From Proteobacteria bacterium UBA6920 (GTDB lineage Bacteria; Pseudomonadota; Gammaproteobacteria; SG8-11): a stretch of DNA of 10,643 nucleotides. A model generated the notes under the pieces. It saw only the letters and a list, made by a program, of their open reading frames with translations, was not told the origin of the DNA and ran no database searches. Below, piece after piece: positions 1-6,382 of the stretch; positions within the stretch are counted from its first letter, which is position 1, and the number at the start of each line of letters is the position of its first letter. Position numbers and translations under genes: made by a program. The DNA is taken from positions 4,928 through 15,570 of the forward strand of contig DKAS01000143.1 in NCBI GenBank assembly GCA_002448875.1. Reading direction: 5' to 3'.

Positions 1-292
1 CTGCCACGCGGAAAAACGCGGCCCCCTGTTGTGGGAGCATGCGCCGGTGACCGAGGATTGCCGGATTTGTCACAATCCCCACGGTTCCGTGCAGCCGGCG
101 TTGTTGAAACGGCGGCCGCCGCTGCTCTGCCAGCAGTGCCACTCCCAGCTCGGGCACACCAGCGCGGTGCGCGGTTCCAGCGGGCTGCCCGGCAACCAGG
201 CGTCGACTTTCCTGCTGGCCGGCAGTTGCATCAATTGCCATTCCCAGGTCCATGGCAGCAATCATCCGTCGGGCGCCGCCCTGATGCGTTAG
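1..292 (+). CDS. mtrA: DmsE/MtrA-family decaheme c-type cytochrome, C-terminal fragment
   Basis: This is the 3' end of a gene cut by the left edge; the first whole codon is at position 2 and the stop is at 290-292. The 96 visible residues begin with the Cys-His end of one heme motif and then show three complete CxxCH motifs (CRICH, CQQCH, CINCH). The run '[18 protein letters not shown]' and the ending '[16 protein letters not shown]' are typical of the DmsE/MtrA/PioA/MtoA family. Known members are periplasmic proteins of about 300-330 residues with ten hemes; they sit inside the MtrB porin and carry electrons across the outer membrane. The next gene is exactly that porin, 12 bases downstream, so the two form one operon. 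Whether this is called MtrA, PioA, MtoA or DmsE depends on the missing upstream part and on physiology. Family assignment is firm. Confidence 0.93.
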   Translation, partial: CHAEKRGPLLWEHAPVTEDCRICHNPHGSVQPALLKRRPPLLCQQCHSQLGHTSAVRGSSGLPGNQASTFLLAGSCINCHSQVHGSNHPSGAALMR

Positions 293-304
293 AGGAGAGT
301 AACT

Positions 305-2380
305 ATGCGTCCTGCGATGTGCTTGTCTCTGCTCAGTCTGGCCCTGGCCGCGGCCGGCGCGCGGGCGGACGACGCGTCCGCCACCGCTGCCCAGAGTTCC
401 TGGCGCTGCGCCTTCTGCGCCTATGACAGCGGCGTCGACAGCGATGTCAGCGCCGGGCTGGGCGCGGTATCGCGGGACTCCTACAAGTTCGGCGAGTACA
501 GCGGGCTGACCGACCAGGGCGGGTATGGCATCGCCGATGTGACTTCCCGCTTTCGTAATCCGCAGACCGCCAACTTCTGGGATGCCAGCGTCAGCGATAT
601 CGCGCTGGACACCCGCAATATTTCCCTGCGCGGCGGCAAACAGGGCAGCTACTCCCTGGGCCTGGTTTATGACGAACTACCGCACTACATTTCCGACAGT
701 GTCCATACGCCGTATCTCGGTGACGGTACCCGGCATCTGATTCTACCCGGCAATTGGCAGTCCGGCCCCACTACCGCCGACATGAGCGCGCTGGGCGACG
801 ATTTGCGCGACGTGACCCTGCAGACCAAACGCAGCCTGCTGGGCGTTGCGGCGGCGTTTGCGCCGGCGGCCAAGTGGCAGACCGCGATCAATTACCGCCA
901 GGAAAGCCGCCAGGGGCAGCGGCGTATCGCCGGCAGTTTCTACTTCAACGCGGTAGAACTGGTGGAACCGGTGGACTATACCACCGATATGCTGGACGCA
1001 TCGGCGGCCTATGCCGGGCGCGGCCTGCAGGCGAAACTCAGCTATCAGGCCTCTCTGTTCAACAATCTGCGGCCCAACCTCACCTGGCAGAATCCTTTCA
1101 CCCCGCAGGCGGCCAACGCCACCCAGGGCGAACTGGCGCTGCCGCCGGACAATCAGTTCCACCAGCTGCTGGCGTCGCTGACTTTGCGTCTGGGCGATAG
1201 CTCATCGCTGGTGGCCGATATCGCCGCCGGCCGCATGACGCAAAACGACAGCTTTGTCGGCGCCACCCGCAATCCCGACCTGGCGACCGCGCCGGCCTAC
1301 AATTCCCTGCAGGGCCGGGTCGATACCCTGCGCGCCAATTTCAAGTGGAACGCGCAGATCGCCGACGATCTGCGCCTGCAGGCCGCTTATCGCTATAACG
1401 ATTACGATAACCGCACCGCGCAGCGTTCCATCGACTGGGTGATCACCGATACCGTCACCGCCACGCCGCGCGATACCACGCCGTACAGCTTCCGTGACAG
1501 CAGCGTCAAATTGAATGCCGACTATCGCCTGTCCGACGCGGCCGCGGTCACCGCCGGTTACGACTATGTCAGCAGCGAACGCACCTATCAGGAAAGCGAA
1601 AACAGCCGCGAGCAGTCCTTGTGGGCGGTCCTGCGGGCGCAGGCGGAAACCACCGATCTGAACCTGCGTTACGAGCATGCGCGGCGTGACCGTACTGGCT
1701 ATCAGTATATCGCCGGCGTCGACCACCCGGAAAATCCGCTGCTGCGCAAATACAATATGGCGGACCGCAATCGCGATGCCGTCACCGTGCGCCTGGATTT
1801 CACCACCGACGCCCTGTCCACGTTCGGTGTCAGCATGGATGTGGCGCAGGACAGCTATCCCAATTCGAGCATCGGCCTGCTGGCCAGCCGCGAAACCAGT
1901 CTGGGCGCCGAGTACGCGCAGCAGATCGCGCGGCGCACCACCGCCAGCGCCTACCTCAGTCATGAAGTCATCGCCAGCGACATCGCCGGCAGCCAGTCCT
2001 TCAGCTACGCCGACTGGCGGGGCAGCCTCAACGACGGTTTCGACAATGCGGGCGTCGGCGTCAAACGATCGGTTTGGGGGAAGCGGCTGGATCTGGGCTT
2101 GGACTGGGTTTACACCCTGTCGCGCAGCACGGTCAGTGTTGCCGGCGACGCACTGCCTGACCAGACCGGCCGCATGCAAAGCGTCAAACTGTCCGCCGAT
2201 TATCATTTGAGCCAGGCGGCAACCCTTACCGGTGCCTACTGGTTCGAGCGCTATATCGCCAGCGACTGGACGCGGGACGGCGTGGGTGTCAGCGGTATCG
2301 CCAACACCCTGAGCCTGGGCGAGGAAACGCCGGCCTACGCGGTGCACGCGATCACGCTGGCGATGAGCTACCGTTTCTAA
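305..2380 (+). CDS. mtrB: MtrB/PioB-family outer-membrane porin for decaheme cytochrome
   Basis: This encodes 691 residues, close to the roughly 700 of Shewanella MtrB. The ATG follows a GAGGAG ribosome site at 292-297. Residues 1-21 are a Sec signal peptide with probable cleavage at ARA|DD. The mature N-terminus carries a CAFC pair (Cys35, Cys38); a CxxC near the N-terminus is a known oddity of MtrB proteins. The rest is rich in alternating polar and hydrophobic strands with aromatic girdle residues ('LRLQAAYRYNDYDNRT', 'AITLAMSYRF') and ends in Phe, the usual beta-barrel assembly signal. Known MtrB proteins form a 26-strand barrel that wraps the decaheme cytochrome. Its place directly after the decaheme gene and 33 bases before a diheme cytochrome supports an MtrA-MtrB conduit. 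Direction of electron flow is not shown by the sequence. Confidence 0.92.
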   Translation: MRPAMCLSLLSLALAAAGARADDASATAAQSSWRCAFCAYDSGVDSDVSAGLGAVSRDSYKFGEYSGLTDQGGYGIADVTSRFRNPQTANFWDASVSDIALDTRNISLRGGKQGSYSLGLVYDELPHYISDSVHTPYLGDGTRHLILPGNWQSGPTTADMSALGDDLRDVTLQTKRSLLGVAAAFAPAAKWQTAINYRQESRQGQRRIAGSFYFNAVELVEPVDYTTDMLDASAAYAGRGLQAKLSYQASLFNNLRPNLTWQNPFTPQAANATQGELALPPDNQFHQLLASLTLRLGDSSSLVADIAAGRMTQNDSFVGATRNPDLATAPAYNSLQGRVDTLRANFKWNAQIADDLRLQAAYRYNDYDNRTAQRSIDWVITDTVTATPRDTTPYSFRDSSVKLNADYRLSDAAAVTAGYDYVSSERTYQESENSREQSLWAVLRAQAETTDLNLRYEHARRDRTGYQYIAGVDHPENPLLRKYNMADRNRDAVTVRLDFTTDALSTFGVSMDVAQDSYPNSSIGLLASRETSLGAEYAQQIARRTTASAYLSHEVIASDIAGSQSFSYADWRGSLNDGFDNAGVGVKRSVWGKRLDLGLDWVYTLSRSTVSVAGDALPDQTGRMQSVKLSADYHLSQAATLTGAYWFERYIASDWTRDGVGVSGIANTLSLGEETPAYAVHAITLAMSYRF

Positions 2381-2413
2381 GACGGCGGCCGGTTAACGTC
2401 GACAGGATGAGAT

Positions 2414-3223
2414 ATGAACAAGTATAAAGTTTTCGGTCTATCAGTGGTGTTGACCACCCTGCTGGCGGTTAGCGTCGATGCCGAGGAAACTCCCGCGGTC
2501 GACGCAGCCACCCCCGCCAGTGACGCGGTGCCGGCAAGTGCCGTCGAGGCAGCCCCCACAACCGCCGGCGAGACGGCACCTGCCGCCGCTGGCGAGACGA
2601 CACCGGCAACCGCCGGCGAGGCTATGCCCGCTGCCACTGACGAGGCGGCCCCCGCCACCGTCGTGGAAACGGCACCGGCTGCGAACACAGGCAATGCCGC
2701 GGCGGGCGCCGGTGAGCTGGCACAGCGCTGCACTGGGTGTCACGGCGCAGACGGCAACAGCGACAACGGCGCGATTCCTTCCATTGCCGGCATCTCTCCG
2801 GACTATTTCAAATTCGCGCTCGAAGCCTATCGCAACGGCGGGAGGCGCTCCGCCGTCATGCAGGGCCTGATCGCCGGCCTGTCGGCGCCGGAAGTGGACG
2901 CACTGGCCAGCTACTTCGCGCGCCAGGCCTTTGCGGCCCGGTCGCAAAACATCGACAGCGCCCAGGCCGAGCAGGGCGGGAAGCTGCATCAGCGCTACTG
3001 CGTAAAATGTCACGGCCTGGCCGGTGACGCGGATGAATACGGCCTGCTGGCCGGCCAATGGTCGCCGTATCTGCGCCAGGTGCTGCAGGAGTACCAGGCC
3101 GGCGCGCGCGCGGCCATTCCCATGATGCACACTAAGCTGCAGCGCCTGCAGGCGGAAGTGGGGGAGGCGGGCATCGAGCAGCTGGTGCAATACTATGCGA
3201 GCCGTACCGCCGCCGGCCGCTGA
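2414..3223 (+). CDS. Secreted diheme c-type cytochrome (c4-like) with repeat linker
   Basis: This encodes 269 residues, with ATG after an AGGATGA ribosome site at 2404-2410. Residues 1-23 form a Sec signal peptide. Residues about 25-100 are a low-complexity Ala/Thr/Pro/Glu linker that includes six 8-residue repeats (42-89). Two class-I cytochrome c domains follow: heme motifs CTGCH (106-110) and CVKCH (196-200), with likely Met axial ligands at Met149 ('SAVMQGL') and at Met237 or Met238 ('IPMMHTKL'). The two-domain layout and 'AGLSAPEVDALASYFA' resemble cytochrome c4/c553 proteins. It is the last gene of the mtrA-mtrB operon. I infer that it shuttles electrons in the periplasm between the MtrA-MtrB conduit and inner-membrane or terminal enzymes. 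The long acidic linker is not normal for cytochrome c4 and may tether or extend the heme domains. The exact partner is unknown. Confidence 0.9.
   Translation: MNKYKVFGLSVVLTTLLAVSVDAEETPAVDAATPASDAVPASAVEAAPTTAGETAPAAAGETTPATAGEAMPAATDEAAPATVVETAPAANTGNAAAGAGELAQRCTGCHGADGNSDNGAIPSIAGISPDYFKFALEAYRNGGRRSAVMQGLIAGLSAPEVDALASYFARQAFAARSQNIDSAQAEQGGKLHQRYCVKCHGLAGDADEYGLLAGQWSPYLRQVLQEYQAGARAAIPMMHTKLQRLQAEVGEAGIEQLVQYYASRTAAGR
2537..2680 (+). repeat. Six tandem 24-bp repeats inside the cytochrome linker
   Basis: The stretch is 144 bp, exactly six units of 24 bp. It encodes the octapeptides SAVEAAPT, TAGETAPA, AAGETTPA, TAGEAMPA, ATDEAAPA and TVVETAPA. The shared core is Glu at position 4 and Pro at position 7. 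The DNA units are degenerate but keep a GCCGGCGAG-like core in three copies, so they look like old duplications under protein-level selection. The unit is a multiple of three, so gain or loss of a copy would keep the reading frame. Confidence 0.85.
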
Positions 3224-3300
3224 AGACGGCGCGCACCCGGAGGCCGGACCACAGCTCCCCGCCATCCTGTTTTTCCTGTCGGCCCCGCGGGGGATTGGGG

Positions 3301-3306
3301 TACACT
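3301..3306 (+). promoter_or_regulatory. Possible -10 box for the nucleotidase gene
   Basis: TACACT sits 46 bases before the chosen ATG at 3352, preceded by GGGG. A matching -35 at normal spacing (about 3277-3283) is poor, and the spacer contains the palindrome CCCCGCGGGG (3283-3292). The call rests on the -10 hexamer and its position only. Confidence 0.3.
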
Positions 3307-3351
3307 AGGCCGGCGATTCATAGTCCCGCCCCGCCGGCGCCGAGGTCCCCC

Positions 3352-4005
3352 ATGGTCAACTGGTACGCTATCGACACCGTCCTGCTCGACATGGACGGCA
3401 CCCTGCTGGATCTCAATTTCGACAATCATTTCTGGCAGCAGCACGTGCCCTTGCGCTATGCGCAGAAGCACGGCATCAGCCTCGACGCCGCCCGCGAGGA
3501 TATCTTTCCCCGTTACCGGCAGGCCGAGGGCACCATGAACTGGTATTGCCTGGACTACTGGACCGGCGAGCTGGGGCTGGACATCATGCAGCTCAAACAG
3601 GAGCTGGAGCACCTGATCGCGGTCCACCCCCATGTGTTCGCCTTTCTCGACGCGGTGCGCGCCGCCGGCAAACGCCTGGCCCTGGTGACCAACGCCCACA
3701 GCAAGAGCCTGGAGCTGAAGATGAACAAGACCGATCTGGGCAAGCACTTCGATCGTATCATCTGCGCCCATGATTATGGCCTGCCCAAGGAAGACCTGCG
3801 CTTCTGGGACCACCTGGTCAAGGATTTCCCCTTCGACAAGCAACACACCCTGCTGGTGGACGACAGCCTGTCGGTGCTGCGCTCGGCCCGGAATTATGGC
3901 CTGGCCTACCTGCTGGCGGTGTACCAGCCCGATACCCGGCAGCCGGTGCGGGTGATCGAGGAGTTCGACGCCATTCATTCCTTCGACGAGCTGATCCCGG
4001 CCTGA
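3352..4005 (+). CDS. yrfG: GMP/IMP 5'-nucleotidase, HAD family
   Basis: This encodes 217 residues. The ATG at 3352 is preferred over an in-frame TTG at 3295 because it has a GAGG site at 3342-3345 with 6-base spacing and gives the usual YrfG N-terminus ('DTVLLDMDGTLLDLNFDN'). HAD motifs are all present: nucleophile Asp13 and acid/base Asp15, Thr113 in 'LVTNAHS', Lys146 in 'GLPKED', and the metal-binding pair Asp170-Asp171 in 'LLVDDS'. 'NWYCLDYW' (63-70) and 'FDNHFW' are also seen in E. coli YrfG, a 222-residue protein known to hydrolyse GMP and IMP to nucleosides in the cytoplasm. It stands alone, 128 bases after the cytochrome operon, with its own likely promoter, and has no evident link to electron transfer. 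No defect is seen. Confidence 0.93.
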   Translation: MVNWYAIDTVLLDMDGTLLDLNFDNHFWQQHVPLRYAQKHGISLDAAREDIFPRYRQAEGTMNWYCLDYWTGELGLDIMQLKQELEHLIAVHPHVFAFLDAVRAAGKRLALVTNAHSKSLELKMNKTDLGKHFDRIICAHDYGLPKEDLRFWDHLVKDFPFDKQHTLLVDDSLSVLRSARNYGLAYLLAVYQPDTRQPVRVIEEFDAIHSFDELIPA

Positions 4006-4314
4006 GCGGGAAACGGGCCGCCGGCCCGGCAATCATTTCAAACACTTGAACCCGTATCGCGCTTAGCCCCGGGGCGACGTTTACCGTTGCTCAGGGGGGG
4101 GCGAACTGAGCAAGGCGGTCGTCGGCAGGGCATCAGGACTACTTATCGGGGTATTAATAAATAGGCCTGATTAATTATCTGGATTATTACACGAGTTTGC
4201 GTAAAATATGACCCGTTTTAAACCTTGGGGCTTCCGGTTTGTGGGGTGGGATCTGGCTGTGCAGGCACGGGAGGCGAAAAAATTAATCCGCATGTTTAGT
4301 GAATGGAGCAAAGA
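4006..4314. other. Intergenic region before the DsrE-like gene
   Basis: No gene is seen in these 309 bases. The first part is GC-rich and holds the stem CGGGCC/GGCCCG (4014-4028), which lacks a following T run and is at best a weak end signal for yrfG. Next comes the inverted repeat TTGCTCA/TGAGCAA (4087-4113) with a run of eight G in its loop. From about 4145 the sequence becomes AT-rich (TATTAATAAATA, GATTAATTATC, GTAAAATATG), the likely promoter zone of the next gene; I could not fix one -35/-10 pair. Confidence 0.6.
4087..4113. repeat. 7-bp inverted repeat enclosing a G8 tract
   Basis: TTGCTCA (4087-4093) and TGAGCAA (4107-4113) are exact reverse complements. The 13-base loop starts with eight consecutive G (4094-4101) followed by CGAAC. 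It lies between the yrfG stop and the AT-rich promoter zone of the DsrE-like gene. It could be a protein site or a slipping tract; no T run follows, so it is not an intrinsic terminator. Confidence 0.55.
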
Positions 4315-5007
4315 ATGAAGAAGAATGCAATTGAGCTGTTGTGCAGTGTGGTGCTGGTCGGTGGCGCGGTTTTCGCCTGTGCCGCGGCGTTTGCCCAGGA
4401 TGATAATGGCCGCATCGTACCCGGCGTGACCGATCCCTGCCAGCAGTTGTGGCTGGTCAATGGCCAGGACAACGCGCTGAAGGAAGCCAACAGCGGCGGT
4501 ATCTGCGTCGATGTGCCGGTCAGCCCCGAGAAGCTGCATGTGGTATTCAATCTGGACAACGCCCTCACCGATACCGGCGCGCCGGACGGCGTGTCCATCG
4601 GCCTGCGCCACATGGTGATGCTGGGCAATGCGATGAAATACCGCATCAGCCAGGGTCTGATCGAAGCCAAGGATGTTTCCATCGTCGGCATCATGCACGG
4701 CACCGCGATGACGGCGGGCGGCTGGGCCTTCAAGCAGTTCAAGGGCGCGCCGAATTCGCAGGCGGGTTTGCTCGAGCAGCTGTTCCAGCTCAACAAGGAT
4801 GGGGTCAATATCCAGCTGGAAGCCTGCGGCGTCACCATTCGCGGCATGCAGGACAAGGGCGCCCTCATGCCCAACGGCCAGCCGCTGGATGAGCGCGCGG
4901 TGTATGTCAGCCCCAACGGCCTGGGCCGCATTTACGTCAACCAGGGCGCGGTCGGCCGCATCATCGACCTGCAGCAGCACAACTACGTTTATTTCCAGGA
5001 AGACTGA
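4315..5007 (+). CDS. Exported DsrE-like protein
   Basis: This encodes 230 residues. The ATG at 4315 is chosen over an in-frame ATG at 4303 because GGAG at 4305-4308 is 6 bases upstream of it and the 4303 start has no ribosome site. Residues 1-27 are a Sec signal peptide (Lys2, Lys3, a hydrophobic core, cleavage likely at AFA|QDD). The mature part resembles the DsrE/DsrF-like fold: 'KLHVVFNLDNA' (beta strand 1), 'VSIVGIMHG' with His128, and 'VNIQLEACGVTIRGM' with Cys171, which lines up with the conserved cysteine of this family. Classical DsrE is a cytoplasmic sulfur-relay protein; exported relatives are widespread and mostly uncharacterised. Extra cysteines are Cys42 and Cys64. The gene is monocistronic, with an AT-rich upstream region and a strong terminator behind it. 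The fold call is fairly secure, the function is unknown. Confidence 0.8.
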   Translation: MKKNAIELLCSVVLVGGAVFACAAAFAQDDNGRIVPGVTDPCQQLWLVNGQDNALKEANSGGICVDVPVSPEKLHVVFNLDNALTDTGAPDGVSIGLRHMVMLGNAMKYRISQGLIEAKDVSIVGIMHGTAMTAGGWAFKQFKGAPNSQAGLLEQLFQLNKDGVNIQLEACGVTIRGMQDKGALMPNGQPLDERAVYVSPNGLGRIYVNQGAVGRIIDLQQHNYVYFQED

Positions 5008-5058
5008 GACCGGAACCAAGCGCGATCTTCACATCGCGCCTGCGCCTCGGATCACACA

Positions 5059-5088
5059 GGGCCGCAAGTCATTGCGGCCCTTTTTTTT
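5059..5088 (+). terminator. Rho-independent terminator after the DsrE-like gene
   Basis: A perfect 9-bp stem, GGGCCGCAA (5059-5067) with TTGCGGCCC (5072-5080), has a GTCA loop and is followed at once by eight T (5081-5088). It starts 51 bases after the stop codon at 5005-5007 and separates that gene from the acyltransferase. Confidence 0.95.
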
Positions 5089-5173
5089 GCCGACCGGATG
5101 GCCCCACTGCAAACGACCCGCCAGCTACCGATATAGACTAGAATAAACCACGGGATCCGGGCAGGGAGCGGGC

Positions 5174-5923
5174 ATGGCCGCGTTACTTCGCAAAACTTTG
5201 TGGCTGCTGATCTGCTGGCTGGAGCTGGCGGTGTTTACCCTGGTCCTGTGGCTGCTGGCCTGGCTGCCGCGCCCGCTGACCGGCCGCTGGTATCACCGGC
5301 TGTTCCGGTGGTGGTCCGCGTTTTTCGTCCGCGCCCTGGGCGTGGAGCTGCGCTTGCACGAGAAGAATCTGCGCCCTCTGCCCAAACAGTTCATTCTCAT
5401 CGCCAACCACCCCTCGGCCCTGGAGGACGTGGGCATCACGTCCCTGTTCGACGTCTACCCCCTGGCCAAGGAGGGGGTGCGTGGCTGGTGGCTGGTGGGC
5501 CGGATCAACGAGGCCGCCGGCACCATTTTCGTGGTGCGCGAGGAGAAGGACTCGCGCCAGCAGGCCCTGGCAACGCTGGAACAGGCCCTGGCCCAGGGGC
5601 ATAGCATCGCGATTTTTCCCGAAGGCGGCTGCAAGGGACGGCGGATTTACTCCCAGTTTCAGGCCGGCGCCTTCGACCTCTCCCTGCGCACCGGCCTGCC
5701 CCTGCTGCCGGTGTTTCTGCACTACGAAGCCCAGGACACCTTCGAATGGCGCGATCCGCAGACCCTGGTGGACAAAATGTGGCATTTCATGACCAGCCGC
5801 AACAACCGGGCGAACTACTATCTCTACGACGCCATCTATCCAGAAGGCTATACCGATAAAAAGGTTTATGCCGAAGCCGTGCGCCAGCAATTCCTGGCCT
5901 GGCAGACGCGCTATCTGGAGTAG
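5174..5923 (+). CDS. PlsC-superfamily lysophospholipid acyltransferase with HX4E motif
   Basis: This encodes 249 residues; the ATG at 5174 has AGGGAG at 5163-5168. Residues about 8-32 form a membrane anchor, so the enzyme should sit on the inner membrane with a cytoplasmic domain. Acyltransferase block I is 'NHPSALEDVG' with His79; position +5 is Glu84, where the family normally has Asp (HX4D), with Asp85 next to it. Block II is 'GTIFVVRE' (116-123, Arg122), block III is 'IFPEGGCKG' (147-155), and 'LPLLPVFL' follows. The length fits the 1-acyl-glycerol-3-phosphate acyltransferase superfamily, which moves acyl chains onto lysophospholipids or similar acceptors. The acceptor cannot be named, and the protein is unlike the compact housekeeping PlsC. 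It follows a terminator and is probably its own transcription unit. Confidence 0.82.
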   Translation: MAALLRKTLWLLICWLELAVFTLVLWLLAWLPRPLTGRWYHRLFRWWSAFFVRALGVELRLHEKNLRPLPKQFILIANHPSALEDVGITSLFDVYPLAKEGVRGWWLVGRINEAAGTIFVVREEKDSRQQALATLEQALAQGHSIAIFPEGGCKGRRIYSQFQAGAFDLSLRTGLPLLPVFLHYEAQDTFEWRDPQTLVDKMWHFMTSRNNRANYYLYDAIYPEGYTDKKVYAEAVRQQFLAWQTRYLE

Positions 5924-6382
5924 GGGGGGGGCGGATCAGCCCCGCAGCCTCGATGGGTCCGAGAACCACGGGGGCGACACCAGAAACGGCATCAACGGCG
6001 ACGGGCCCTGCGGGGGAGCGCTCTGGGCTCTGCAGGCTGCTCGGCCAGTGCCGGGTCGTTGAGGTCGAGGATTTCGCTGGGAGGAGGCGGAGGCGTTACG
6101 GCCGGAGTACGCCGATAACGGGCTAACAGTTTGTGCCAGAAGGGAAAAAGGGGCTGTTGTGGTCGTCGGTTACCCAACGGTATCAACAATCGGTACATCG
6201 CTCTGCCTGCTCCTGTGATCGCTATCTAAACTCAGTATAGTGTAAGTTTCCCACCGTATTCCAATTAGATTTCTTAATCGTCGCCATCGCTGGGCGCGGC
6301 TGCCATCAGGATTAGCGGACCCTCGCCGCGACTTCTGCAAACCGCACCGACGCGGGCTGTGACCGGGTTCGCGTTTTGCCGG
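5924..6382. other. 459-bp convergent intergenic region
   Basis: This lies between the 3' ends of the acyltransferase and the propeller gene. A run of nine G (5923-5931) touches the acyltransferase stop, and GGGGC (5928-5932) can pair with GCCCC (5939-5943), with no T run. A possible minus-strand gene occupies 5992-6198, with a -10-like TATACT (minus strand, 6234-6239) upstream of it. Near the propeller stop, TGACCGG (6360-6366) and CCGGTCA (6379-6385) form an inverted repeat that includes the stop codon; no T run accompanies it on either strand. No RNA gene is recognised. Confidence 0.5.
5992..6198 (-). CDS. Possible small proline-rich protein
   Basis: This is an open frame of 68 residues starting with ATG (6198) and ending in TGA. 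AGGAG (minus strand, 6210-6214) lies 11 bases upstream, a little far, and a -10-like TATACT lies further up at 6234-6239. The protein starts 'MYRLLIPLGNRRPQQPLF', has a Pro run (residues about 37-41), an acidic stretch 'SEILDLNDPALAEQP', and a very basic end (RRARRR). No family is recognised, and no signal peptide or membrane segment is evident. In favour: it has an ATG, a ribosome site and a reasonable residue mix. Against: it is short, in GC-rich DNA where chance frames are common, and lacks a strong codon bias. It is offered as a candidate only. Confidence 0.35.
   Translation of the reverse strand: MYRLLIPLGNRRPQQPLFPFWHKLLARYRRTPAVTPPPPPSEILDLNDPALAEQPAEPRALPRRARRR

Noticed and set aside
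1202..2347. Long antisense open frame (381 codons) across the porin gene
   Set aside because: The plus strand encodes a clear MtrB-type barrel here; the antisense frame lacks recognisable motifs and is expected in GC-rich coding DNA.
2441..3265. Antisense open frame (274 codons) across the diheme cytochrome
   Set aside because: It mirrors a proven coding frame with heme motifs; its repeats simply reflect the plus-strand linker repeats.
4014..4028. GC-rich stem CGGGCC/GGCCCG as intrinsic terminator of yrfG
   Set aside because: A strong stem but no T tract follows; CGGCC-type palindromes are common in this GC-rich DNA.
4145..4175. FNR-type site in GATTAATTATC
   Set aside because: The half-sites and 4-base spacing of TTGAT-N4-ATCAA are not met.
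4171..5019. Antisense open frame (282 codons) across the DsrE-like gene
   Set aside because: The plus strand has a signal peptide, a ribosome site and a terminator in the right direction; the antisense product has no family features.
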